From: Ligustrum vulgare
Taxonomy: Eukaryota; Streptophyta; Magnoliopsida; Lamiales; Oleaceae
Reading direction: 5' to 3'
NCBI GenBank assembly: GCA_963555705.1
Contig: OY743182.1
Coordinates: 54,006,592 to 54,070,591, forward strand
DNA length: 64,000 nt
Below the pieces are notes generated by a model. That model had not been told where the DNA came from and made no database searches. It worked only from the letters and a program-made list of their open reading frames with translations. The first letter of the stretch is position 1. Every line of letters begins with the position of its first letter. Positions 11,744-22,564 of the stretch are shown here, in pieces. Both the position numbers and the translations under genes were made by a program.

Positions 11744-12475
11744 TCCTAATCTCCAACAGAAAATATCATATTCAAAATATCTGGTAAACCACAAAAACGA
11801 AAAAAAATCTAGCTTTCATGAACCTAAAACCTTTTATAATCTACTTTTATCAATAGAAGTGATAAACTTAATATCAATACCCAGCAAGAACAACCAGAAT
11901 CACAAAACCCAACTTGAACAGGAGCGGCACGCCAGTGAGATGGAAACACAACCCCAAGTAGAGCAAAATAACAGCTTTGATTCAAGGATTACGTCGAGGG
12001 AGGGAGGGAGGGAAGAGCCCTTTTTTATTTTTTGGTGAGAGAGATTTTAGAGGGGAGAGAGCTGAAAGATTTTGTACAAATATTGCCTTAGATATATGTT
12101 CTCATCGGAAGATAGCCTGCACCGCAAAGAGAGTGAGAGAGAGAAAATCAAAATGATGGAGTTTAAAGAGAGAGAGAGAGAGGAAATCTTCAAAAATGAT
12201 GCAGGGTGGTTTGATCAAGCCATAAAAAAAATAAAAAAGCTGTAAGACAGCCTATTCTGTCTTGTCCCTTGTTGGAAAACACAATTATGTACTATTCTCA
12301 TTATAATAATAATTTGAAATATGAAATTTCACCAAACACATATGAATTAGTTCTTGAACGGGATTTTTGGATAGTATTTTAAGCAGGAGTACATGGACAG
12401 GAAAACATCCAAACACTCCTCTTATTATATATTAAATTAAATAGTTATATATAAAATTAAATAGATAGTTAAAAA

Positions 12476-14400
12476 TTGTTTTAATCCAAACATAATTATT
12501 CGAAGAGTTTTTCAAAAAATAAAATAAATACATTTTTACTCAAGAAAATTATTTATTAGATTAATTTATATTTCAAAAAATTTACTTGCCTGTTGACTTT
12601 TAGTAACTCTTTAGGAAAATAATGATTCATTTTTTTATTTTATTTAAAAAAAAAATTTCTTATTAAGAATTAAATTGCAGGCATAAACTCAATGGTTGAA
12701 CTTGTATTAATTTATTGCTTTAATAACATGATATCCCTAATCAAATTCTTTCCTGAATCGTTGTTCCAAATGAGCTACTTTATAATCATAGAACTGTTCT
12801 TCTACCAATCGTTTGACCTCATAAAGTGTCAGACTTGGACAAATGGGGGTGAGGCCCACTCTGACACCTTAAGATGCCAGATGTCTGGCAGGAAAACAAA
12901 ACTGCTTATAATCAAGTTAATCACAAAGAAGAGGTGATGATCGAACTTTAATCATATTCTTATCTCAATTTGAAAATACCCGATGTGAAAAATGAGTTAA
13001 TTGGGATGATAATTTAGATATAAGCGTAAAGAAACAATGGATAAGATGAGAGTTGAAAAACTCATTGATTCCAAAAACTGAGAATATATATGGTAGAATT
13101 GGGGAAATAAATCCTATTTTTTAATCAAACTTCAACCAAATTCAAAGGCCAGGTAACGTTTTACTATCACGTACACTTCCAACAAATTATAATTTTGACT
13201 CTACTAAAACCATCCAATGAGTGAACTCCTTATTGAATAATAAAAACAAAAATCTCCCCTCTTTTTCTCTTCAAACTTTCTTCTCCTTCTAGAGTTTTGT
13301 AAAGTCGATTTTTTTTCTGATCTTTTTTGGATCTCGACTCCATCATATGGACACATTGGCGTGCCATTAGTTTTGACGAACAAAGTTAACTAATTGTGGT
13401 AGGTCCATTGAGCAACCCAGTTACCCAGAGAAGTAGACGATTACTTGTAAAGTTTAATGGTCTGATTGCACAAAAATTGAAATTTAGTTTCTGTTTGTCA
13501 AAAAAATTGTGTTTAAAAAATGTTTTTTTTTTTTTCGAGGTAAAATATGTGATTGAAAATTGAAGAGAGAAAATATGTGGTAAAAAAATGATTTGAGGAA
13601 TTGTATTATTTAAAAACATATTTTTTTGAATTTGCCAAACTGAGGCTAATCACTTGCAAATATGGTAAACGTTTAGTGAAATTGAGTGCAATTAACCCAT
13701 TTCTTATAAGTTAGGTTGACAAAAAAAAAAAAAAAAGGAACACAGCTGACCTAATCGAAACCAAAATGAAAAATCGAATTCGTTGGTTTTTATTTTTTTA
13801 AATTCGAAGCCGAAATCGAATTAAAAAAAAAAAATCGAAACTGATTGGTTTTCAAAACAAAAATAAAAATGAAAGTAAAATAGATAAAACATACTTTGTT
13901 ATATTTTTTCTTGAATTATGTCTTCCGATATGGTTGTAGATTTCTTTCCTAATAGGATGTCCAATGTTTTAGTTTATTCGTGTTTCATTAATTTATGTTT
14001 TCTATCAATATGTTGAACTATTTACGGGGTGATTTATTCTTAAATTTTTTACTGTGATAATATTTTAGAAATCTAAAAAATTGTGTATTTATTTCCAAAT
14101 CATCATGATTGAGGAAACTTTTTAATAAGTAATAGTTTTAATATTCTTTTCATGTGCAATAATTTTATTCATTTGACTTTGATTTTTGTACGTATTCAAG
14201 CATTTACATTAAAATCAATATTTTTAATAAAAATCGAACAAAAATCTATAAATAATCGAAATCAAATCAAAATTGAAAAATGTTCGTTTTGAATTTTGGG
14301 GTTGAATGAAATCAAATCGAGTTCAATTTCGATTTCTTGAATGATTGAACTGAACCGTACCACACACACGACTACAAGTGGCAATGTCAAAATTTGAGAC
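12476..14400. other. AT-rich intergenic DNA with MITE-like remnants
   Basis: No gene is recognised. A possible small MITE lies at about 13488-13650 (left TTAGTTTCTGTTTGTCAAA, right complement TTAGCCTCAGTTTGGCAAA). The stretch at 13740-14340 is rich in AATCGAAA/TTTCGATT words, typical of decayed hAT MITEs, but no boundary could be set. Confidence 0.35.
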
Positions 14401-14494
14401 CATTTCAAAGGAATTATGCTAAATAAACAACACATTTGAAAAACATAGTGAACAACACACTCACAAGAGCGATGGGGTGGGGGTGGGGTCCACC

Positions 14495-17400
14495 TAGATA
14501 TGTCAACGAGCCGAACCGAACATCAAGGCTCGAACTTTTTAGGGTCGAGCTTTTTTTGGCAGGAGCAGAGCCAAAGCTAGACCAAAATTTTGAGGCTCGA
14601 CTCGAGCTTCTTCGAGCTGGGCCGGCACGTCTTTTTTTTTTTTTTCCCGAGTCACATGCGGCGAATGCATTGTAATTACTTAAACAAATATAATTATTTA
14701 CACAATAAATGTAGTTAAAATATCAAACATAAGATTCAATAAAAATTTAAATGTAGATATCGTAAAGTCTATACTTAATTACTAATTTTTTTTATATATA
14801 TTCAATAAAGGTTACAAGTTACATTCTTACAACCCTCCTTCTTTTTCCGGGCTTGAGACTAGCTACGATCAACATAGGTGGAGTTAAAAAGTGTACACGA
14901 ATAAAAAAATTTGTGTACAATTTTTTTAAAAACATAATAATTTAAATTACACAAAATGATTTTTAAAACTTACAATTTCTTCTATCATAAATATTGCTCC
15001 AATTCCTCGGCCATGATGCTATCGACTTTATCTTGAAGTCGTAAATCTGCACATTCCTAATCTTTCAAGCATACAAGAGCTTCTAATATGTCTTCCTTCA
15101 GTCTTGATCGTTCGTCTGACAAAATTCTACTACTTAAACTAAACGCAGCCTCCGATGCTACGGTGGACACCAGAGGTGTTAGTAAATCACGTGCAATTTT
15201 TGCTACAATTGGATATTGCCTTTCATTACACCTCCAACCACCAAGGTAGAATATTAAAATTCTCTAATTCTTGTGGTGTTAAAACACCGCGAACGTCCAT
15301 GCACATGTATCTAGCTAACTCAGATGGAATTTCAACGTTTGTACCACCTATCGATCTAGATGTGTTTCCACTGGAACTAATTGAGGGAGCATTTGCATTT
15401 TTGTTAATAAAGTCTCATAAAGAATTAGAATGTATTGGAGTACTTTGGGAAATATTAGTTTGGGAAATAGAACTGCTTTGATCTTTTTTTGCAGCATAAT
15501 AATTGTACATTTCACATAATAAAGATTTCCTAGTAACATGTGATAATTCTGTATTTAAATTTTGTAAAATTCCCTTTATAATAACCTTAGTGCCCATTAA
15601 ATTTAGTCGATGATCCATCACCGAGGCTGAAACAAATAAAGAAAGTAATTCTTCCCAGTATTTGCAAAATTTTATCTCCATGGAGCCGACTACATCATTA
15701 AAAATTGGCAAATTCCTATATTGATTGAATATTTGTACAATATGAAAAAAGTGTTGTAAAACAAGTGAAGACGTTGGGTAATAAATACCACTGCATGCAT
15801 TTGTGGCATCATAAAAGGCTTTTAAAAATATTTTTACATAGAATGCAATTTCTCATTCCCAATCTTCTAAATTTTGATCAGATACATACGTATGTTTACA
15901 ATTATAATACATTAAAATAATTTTATCATAATTTTCACATGAGTGTAACATAAGGTATGTATAGTTCCATCTATGTGATACATCTGTAGCAAATGAATGT
16001 TCTTCTAAACTATACTCCACACACAAACTATTAAATGCTTGTTTTCTTGATGGTGACACATTTATGAAATTTATTGCTTGTCTAATTTTATCATGGATTT
16101 TTCAATATGTTTTAAACCATTTTTAACAATTAAGTTGATAATGTGACAAATACAACGTTGGTAAAAAAAAACTATCAAATGCAGGGTTAAGATCAGAAAC
16201 AAATTTATCAATAACAACCTTATTAACGCTAGCATTATCAAAAGTAAAACTACGAATCATATCTTTCATACAGTATTCTTGTATAATCCCTTTTAAAACT
16301 AAATATATGTTAGCGGCATTATGAGGATATTCACTAATCTAAATGCAATAATTTTTTTTGTATAAAATCCAAATATTGTCAATGTAATGAGCTGTGGCAG
16401 CAATATAACCTTTTTTGTTACCACCGGTCCATAAATCAGATGTAAACGAAACAACAATATCATATGTTTTTAAGACTTTAATGGTAGTTTCTTTCCTTTT
16501 ATTATATAATTTTACGGTGTCTACACGATGTGTATTTCTACAGTAAGGAGTATACCTGGGTTGAAGATAATTTTGTACAAGTCGGGTAAAGTGAACAGTG
16601 TAAAATAAGGAAAGTGGCATCTCAGCGGCTGCCACATATGCAGCCATACCTTCGCGAAATATTTCTTGTGAATACGCAATGGTTGAAAGATTAGAATCAG
16701 AAGGTCCAAAACCACCAAAAATAAGCTGGGACTGTGTTGGGTCAGCAACCGGGTTCCCTTTACACGTCATTGCTATGTGCCGGTTCAAATGTGACGTGTT
16801 TGACCAGGGCTTCTAGCTCATTTCCTTACCACAGTAATTGCAGCACGCTTTCCATATATCAACTCCATTTTCAATACCAAATTTTTTTCTTGTCATATGT
16901 TACCAGCAATCTGATGACTCTTTTTTTGATCGCTTCCTCTTGGATATCATCCAAGTCAATTGGAGCATTTTCGAATGCATCGATATGAGAGGGAGTGCTG
17001 GAGCTACCCCTGAATTGGTTAACTTCATCGTTGTTAAAATACATATATAGTGTAGACTGTAGTTTCAAATTTGAAAGTTGAAACCGAGAGAAATATTATC
17101 ACAAGAATATAGAGAATTGAACAGAAATTATAGCAAACCAATGAATATTATGACAAAAAAAATTGTAACTTGTAAGTGAATTAACTAGTTGTGAATTTAC
17201 AAACTAAATACCAACTATTTATAAACAAAAATATGTGGAAAAATCAAAAATATCAAAATTTGAAAAAAGAATCTGTATTGTACAAATATATAGATCAAAA
17301 TCGTTGTAGGCAGCCTGCAACACGACAGCTGATGCCTGCAAATTGCAGGCAGCTACTGTAGCTGCCTGCAATTTGCAGGAAACACACGGGCCGGCTCAAG

Positions 17401-17528
17401 TGGCTCGGCGGGCCTCACGGGTTGGCCCACGCTTGAGCCAACTTGGCATTTTCGGGCTTGGCTCGAGCCTTGGCTAGGTCCTTCAAGCCGAGCTTACCCA
17501 AAGTCGACGAGCCATTTTGACATGCCTA
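14495..17528 (-). mobile_element. hAT (Ac/Tam3-type) transposon, 3.0 kb
   Basis: The termini are TAGATATGTCAA on the left and, on the opposite strand from the right, TAGGCATGTCAA. A perfect 8 bp target duplication GGTCCACC flanks them (14487-14494 and 17529-17536). Subterminal DNA is rich in GAGCC/GGCTC repeats, as in hAT ends. The transposase pseudogene runs on the minus strand. The intact duplication says the insertion is not ancient, yet the transposase is broken, so it probably moved using a transposase supplied in trans or decayed after insertion. Confidence 0.9.
14985..17068 (-). pseudogene. hAT transposase (RICESLEEPER-like), disrupted
   Basis: Most of the protein can be followed on the minus strand despite several stops and frameshifts. 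A degraded BED zinc-finger region runs to about 16760, followed by the DPTQSQLIFGGFGPSDSNLS linker and the RNase H-like catalytic core with SFTSDLWTGGNKKGYIA (16400-16470) and MIRSFTFDNASVNK (16200-16260). A helical insertion region follows (15410-16060), then the C-terminal hAT dimerisation domain (PIVAKIARDLL, VASEAAFSLSSRIL, LEALVCLKD; about 15000-15230). Defects include stops within the N-terminal and C-terminal parts (for example after LVCLKD) and a frameshift at an A-run near 16165. It cannot encode an active transposase as it stands. Confidence 0.9.
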
Positions 17529-17628
17529 GGTCCACCTAAATGATGTGTGAACCCCACAACCCTATGTGGGTGTGCTGTCCATCATGTTGGTCAAATGTGT
17601 TGTTTATTTAGCATTTCTCATTTCAAAG

Positions 17629-17956
17629 ACTAGCCTGGTCATGACCTTTTTTGCTCAATTACAACCTACAAACCATAAACCCCACCAACTGTCGCCGGAG
17701 AGTGCCACCATTTTGTCTAAAAATCATCTCTTAATCAAGGCTGGACCTGTATAGAGGCCAATGAGGCCTCTATCTCAGGGACCATCGGCCTAATTTTTTT
17801 AGGAGCCCATATAATTTTTTGGGGGAAAAATTACACCAAGTATCCTTCAAAATTAATGAATTTCAATTATACCCATTAACTGATTAAGTTATTTGACACA
17901 GCTTAATTTTACGTTCTAAAATCCCCCCAAGCCCAAATCATATATATCGTTGTCCC
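17629..17956. other. Intergenic, nothing recognised
   Basis: This is a short gap between the MITE and the ubiquitin-S27a pseudogene. No gene or repeat is recognised apart from a small inverted pair around GAGGCC at 17755-17768. Confidence 0.3.
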
Positions 17957-18376
17957 CTAGAAAACTAAGACACGAGAAACAGAGAGCACAAGATCCAGGA
18001 CAAGGATGGAATCCTGCTGGACCAGTAGTGTCTCATATTCACCGGGAAGCAGCTTGAGGACGTTCATACTCTCATCGACTACAACATCCACAAGGAGTCA
18101 ACTCTCCACCTCATTCACCGCCTTCGTAGTGGTACCAAGAAGTGCAAGAAGAAGATCTACACCAAGCCGAAGAAGATCAAGCACAACCACAAAAAGATAA
18201 AGCTCGTCGTCCTGCAGTTCTACATGGTTGAGGATTCATGAATGGTCTAAAGGCTTCGGAAGGAATGCCCTAACACTGAGTGTGGAACAGGAACTTTCAT
18301 GGCTAACCATTTTGACAAGCACTACTGTAGTTATTGTGGCCTCACCTATGTTTACAGCAAGGTCGAAGGCGATTGA
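17957..18376 (+). pseudogene. Ubiquitin-40S ribosomal protein S27a fusion, pseudogene
   Basis: One continuous frame encodes the latter two-thirds of ubiquitin ([31 protein letters not shown], then HRLRSG where LRLRGG is usual). The S27a ribosomal extension follows: [57 protein letters not shown], then the stop. The zinc-finger cysteines of S27a are retained. The ubiquitin N-terminus is missing and in-frame stops lie near 17966, 18041, 18238 and 18247, so it is not functional. Functional relatives release ubiquitin and a 40S subunit protein by cleavage. No poly(A) tail is seen, so retroposition is possible but not shown. Confidence 0.9.
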
Positions 18377-19068
18377 GATCCCAACAATTTCTTATTATTA
18401 ATTATGAGTTTATGTTATGAGGTTGAAACATTTAGTTAAATCCACATTTACTATTGTTATTGAATTAACTTCATCATTATTCATGGATATTATTTTGAAT
18501 GCTCTTTCTTGATTTTTACTCCAATTTTTATATGGAATCTCTATTATCCATTCTATTAGAGTGGAGATTTGGATATTGTAAATGAAGGTGACGAGCTTGA
18601 ATTAGAGGAAGACGTCTAAGTGGGGTGTTATTTGATGGTGGCGGGTCACCATTGGAAGTAGTAGGGGTGGTGGTGGAAGGAGGGAGTTGGTCAGGTTCAT
18701 TACCATTGGCGGTAGTAAGGGTGGTGGTGGAAGGCTTTATGTGATCACTCTTGAAGCCCAGCAAACTATTCCTGCAAATCCCATTTTGCTCTATCTGATG
18801 ATATTATTTTAAAGTCTTTCCAATGCAAGCATGGGAGATCTTATCTCTTCAGGGAGGTTGTTAATGTCACTATTGGAGAGAGAGAGAGAGAGAAGATAGG
18901 ATAACGGTAAATGCAATGCACACAGTTGTCGACATATTTTCCATGCATTGTGGCTCAATTGTTGAATGGAAGTATGAAGCAGCTCAAAAGGAAAGCCAAA
19001 AATACGAGGAAAAGTCATTCTTGAGAGGTTTAAGGTGCTTGTTCCTGATGGAAGCCAATATATTCTAG
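18377..19068. other. Unrecognised stretch, possibly transcribed remnant
   Basis: It contains GGT/GGA-rich DNA at 18650-18735 and a short GA microsatellite near 18879-18893. The part from 18930 to the MITE, resuming after 19542, reads as one open stretch across the insertion, but I recognise no family. Confidence 0.25.
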
Positions 19069-19534
19069 CAGGGACGGAGTTAGGATTTTAATTGAGTGGG
19101 AGCTAAAATTTTCAAATTGTGGTAGGCGGAGGCCCCCTTCCGGGGGTTCGGGGGCGGAGCCCCCAAAATTTTTTTGAACAAAAATAATTGACATTATGAA
19201 ACAACAAACCAAAAGCTAAACTAAGTTAACTAACAAGTAACAATTAACTAGTGTAAACTAGTAATTCACAAAAGAAAATACCTATAACTGAAAAGTAAAT
19301 GTAAACTTTCAATGTGAGAGATACTAGTAATAAATATTGTATTTACTTCTTGCATATATATAATGATTGCAGAGAGATAATTAAAATCAAAGGAAATAAA
19401 TTCAAGATGTCAATTCTTTCTCTTTTTTTTTTTTTTTTTGGAATCAAAAAAATTTTTTTTTTTTTTGGCTCAAAAAATTTTTTTTTTCAGTGGGGGCCAT
19501 GGCCCCCACTGGGCCTATATGGCCTCCGTCCCTG
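19069..19534. mobile_element. hAT-type MITE, 466 bp
   Basis: Terminal inverted repeats CAGGGACGGAG / CTCCGTCCCTG are flanked by a perfect 8 bp duplication TATTCTAG (19061-19068 and 19535-19542). A C- and G-rich palindrome lies near each end (GGGGGCGGAGCCCCC and GGGGGCCATGGCCCCC), with long T runs in the centre. It has no coding capacity. Confidence 0.85.
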
Positions 19535-19639
19535 TATTCTAGAACCCAATATTGCTAGGCCCGGATTCAAGAAGAAGATTGATTGGTCACTTATTATTTT
19601 TTGTATCCAATGTTATTTGTTACTTATTTGATGTGTATG

Positions 19640-19914
19640 TGATTTTATTGCTTTAATTTTGTGTATGAGAATGAAGATGTATAATGGATATTACAAAAAT
19701 TAAAAAAAGTAACATTAAAGTAGGAAAAAACGATAGTGTCACTTCTTGTACTAAAAAGTGACACCGTGCCACTATTTAGTTAAAAGAAAAATTGATAAAA
19801 AGTGGCATTGTATCACTTTTCTTTTTGTCACTTTTTTAAAAATGATTGATGTAAATGTTACAACCTCCATATGGTATGTTTGTGTATGGTGAATGGAGAA
19901 TATTTAATATATCA
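19640..19914. repeat. Tandem repeat array rich in GTGACAC/GTGTCAC words, left part
   Basis: Units contain short palindromic words such as AAAAAGTGACACCGTGCCAC and AAAAAGTGGCATTGTATCAC, and end TGGTGAATGGAGAAT. The array continues at 24488 on the other side of Helitron B, which split it. Confidence 0.7.
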
Positions 19915-20514
19915 CTAGTTCTATCATTTGTGCGATGCACAATATTAGATATAAACAAAATATTTAAAGTAAATGAAAAAAATTAAACTTGCAAAGTAAA
20001 AGTTAAATTCTAAAATACTAAATATTCATCATAGATCTTTACATATTTATGAAATATAAATTAAAAAGGACAAATTATTTCATGATTTATCTTTTTTAGC
20101 TGCACTAATGTTACAAAAATTAGTGTTCAACTTAACTAATAATTTTCTTTCACGGTTTAAATACACGAACATATTTAAGAACAAACATTCATCGTTGCAT
20201 TTAGTTCATTTCCGACGATACAAAATCCACAAGTGTACCCAGGATGTCTAGAATTTTTGGACTACTTTTTGTGTTTTATTATAATATGTTTTTTCAAGGT
20301 GATTTTGTTTTTAGTTTTACTGGATCAAGGTTTGAGAGTTACAGGATTTTCCTTTGTTGTTCTTCAATTCCATCCAATTATTTCATTATTTTATATGTTT
20401 TACCCTCTGCCTATTTTATAAAAGCTTTTTCCAGTTATGTCCAGGGACTGAAGAATATTGATAGAAATTTCGGGAAATAGTAGAAATTTTTTCATGATTA
20501 CAGTCAGTGTTAAA

Positions 20515-21524
20515 AAACGCGCGTGTACGCACGCTCCACACGTGATGTGCAGTCTTGACGCATTAATATAGCAAAAAGCGCTAAAAATGCGATCAACAGC
20601 GTCATTTTGACCAAAATGTGCTTTTTTTTTTACCAGAAACACGCACTTCTTTATTAATATTTTATTTTTTATTTATTTTAATTTATTAAAATATTAAACT
20701 CCGGCTAAGCAGTTAAAGCCGCAATAACAACTCATCGCTGGATACCAAGCTACAGAGCAGGTCAATATATAGAGACTTTTGTCTCTTCTTCCCTACTTTG
20801 TAAACGATGTGGGATTGTGTAACATATGTAAAGTGACTATGACTCTTCACTCTCTTCACTCTATTAGACTAAAAAGTAAAAAGAGCCCTTTTAGTCTTCA
20901 CTCCATTCATATTTTACTATATATTTATTTATTATTATTATTTACGTCACATTTACTAGATTTGCTTGCTTATTTACTTTTTTTTTAAAAAAAAAAAAAT
21001 AACCCCTTTTATTGTTATTTCCTTTCCATTCTTTTTTATTTATTCAATTCTCCAACTACAAATTTGAAATTTGTATTTCATTATTAGTATAATAATTTTG
21101 AAATCATTCTTTATTGATTAATATACTTTTAATATTTAAAGTTTTGAAATAAATTGTAGTATGGTAAATATAATTAACAGCAATAATCTACATTTTCTTT
21201 GAATTAGTAATTTTAAAATTAAAAAATATTATTACTATAATTTTTTATATATTGTGTATATTTAATTTTTATGTAAAAAATCTAGTTTTATATAAATATT
21301 AGTTAATGTTTTAAAATAATTATAATAATATTATAAAATCTAAAACAAAAAAATATTATTGTTCTCAATTCTTATTGTATGATTTTTCATTCTTCTTAAT
21401 TTTATTTAAAACATTGAGTTTAAATTGTATGTAAAAATTGAAAAACGCTTTTTAACGCTTACTCCCGCTTAAGCTTGTAAAACTTGACACTCGGGCTCCA
21501 CGCTTCACGTTTTTTAGAACACTG
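20515..21524. mobile_element. hAT-type non-autonomous element, 1.0 kb, inside Helitron B
   Basis: The ends are CAGTGTTAAAAAACG and, on the opposite strand, CAGTGTTCTAAAAAACG. Flanking octamers are ATTACAGT (20507-20514) and ATTATAGT (21525-21532), a one-mismatch 8 bp duplication. GC-rich ends with CGCGTG/CACGC words surround an AT-rich interior. There is no transposase. Confidence 0.75.
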
Positions 21525-22109
21525 ATTATAGTGTACTAAATAGTATATGCATCTCTTTAAAAAAAAAAAAAAAAAAGTATATGCATCATTAAAAAAAATT
21601 AGAATTACATATCCAAGATTGCAAACAAATGAATCAATTTCCAACACATGAAATCGAACAATAAAGCTGAATCAGATTTTTCTAAAATTTGAGCAGAAGA
21701 TCAAGAATACAAATCATGATATAAATTACCACTTGATATTTCATACTGTCTTATAAATGAATGAAAAAAGATAAAAATAAAAATTGTAGCTTCCGTTAAA
21801 AGATCTTCTACTTATAATCTCAGGCAAAAAATGTACTCAAAATAATCCACTCGACTCTACATATAGAACAAAACTAGTAATCTACCGCTTGCCTTAAAAT
21901 TTGCCTACCACCAAAACTAAATAGGAACTATATCTTCTCTATAATGATAAACGGACGTAAAATCCCGAAAGGATGACAAAACACAAACTACCTTCCACTG
22001 TTATGCTTAGCTTTACTATGGGACTCCGGAGCATTTTCAGAATTGAACGTCTTGGAATGAGTTTTTTTTTTTTTTTTTAAATGAGTACTTTATTAATCTT
22101 GTAATTTCT

Positions 22110-22280
22110 TTTCCACCTTTAGCTAATAATGGCTTTAAAACAATACATACATGTTGCAGCTCTTGTAGGCATGTGATCCAACTTATTTTGGTGTCTGCTG
22201 GTTTGGTTTGTTGGCAGCAGCCTTTCCACCCTGTTTAGTGAGGTGAAGCGCGTCCACATGACCACCATCCTTCTTGCTAT
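22110..22280 (-). pseudogene. HD2-type histone deacetylase C-terminal fragment
   Basis: On the minus strand, after an acceptor TTGCTCAG, the frame reads SKKDGGHVDALHLTKQGGKA then ANKPNQQTPK. A stop replaces the next residue, followed by YKSCN and SHY. This matches the tail of plant nucleoplasmin-like HD2 (HDT) proteins: the KTPANKPNQQTPK-type linker and the start of a C2H2 finger. The resemblance spans about 45 residues and is broken by three stops. It is a captured fragment in Helitron B. Confidence 0.55.
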
Positions 22281-22516
22281 CTGAGCAATAACACAAGTAA
22301 ATTGAACATTATCAGCCAAAGAGATGAAGCAAAGTTAAAAATATAAATTGAATATTGTGCAACTTTCATCGGACAAAATTGAATTCATTTCAACAAAATA
22401 TAGTTAGCAATTAGTACTTAGCACCAGGTGAATTAAAGAAGAATATTTTTAACAAAAATTTGAACGGAAAAGTGAATAACATATTAGAGTAATGCAGATC
22501 ACGAAGCCAAATCTAC

Positions 22517-22564
22517 CTTGGGTAGGTTTTCGAGAATCTCAAGTAGATCATCAATATCAATATT
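22517..22564 (-). other. Unrecognised exon-like block in Helitron B
   Basis: A 48-base minus-strand block encodes NIDIDDLLEILENLPK in one frame. It has an AAG acceptor and a GTAGAT donor. It looks like a captured exon, but the gene of origin is not recognised. Confidence 0.25.

Larger units (their letters stand above)
3929..12475 (-). mobile_element. Helitron A, non-autonomous, carrying gene fragments
   Basis: Read on the minus strand, the element starts with TC followed by AT-rich DNA (TCTATTTAATTTTATATATA, from 12475 downward). It ends with an imperfect hairpin and GGTAATAACTAG at 3929, between a host A (3928) and T (12476). The TC...CTAG borders, the subterminal hairpin, AT-target insertion and absence of inverted ends are Helitron hallmarks. 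A patch about 50 bases inside the 5' end (TTCCTGTCCATGTACTCCTG) matches Helitron B (TTCCCGTCCAAAACTCCCGC). No Rep/helicase is present, so it is non-autonomous. Minus-strand fragments of three unrelated genes lie inside, in the element's own sense: DSS1 exon 1, F-box/LRR and leucine aminopeptidase. A Tourist-like MITE and a solo-LTR-like unit inserted later. AT-rich stretches at 3950-6900 hold nothing else I recognise. Borders are supported by motif, not by an empty site. Confidence 0.65.
14411..17618. mobile_element. Mutator-like MITE (about 166 bp) split by a hAT transposon
   Basis: The outer ends are inverted repeats of about 28 bp. Left reads GAATTATGCTAAATAAACAA continuing CACATTTG; the complement of the right end reads AGAAATGCTAAATAAACAAC continuing ACATTTG. 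A perfect 10 bp direct repeat CATTTCAAAG flanks the element (14401-14410 and 17619-17628). Long inverted ends plus a 9-11 bp duplication are typical of Mutator-like MITEs. The hAT at 14495-17528 sits in its middle. Confidence 0.8.

Noticed and set aside
11322..12038. 238-codon plus-strand open frame
   Set aside because: It lies antisense to the DSS1 fragment and across the Helitron-shared block, is Lys/Asn-rich as expected for AT-rich DNA, and matches no family.
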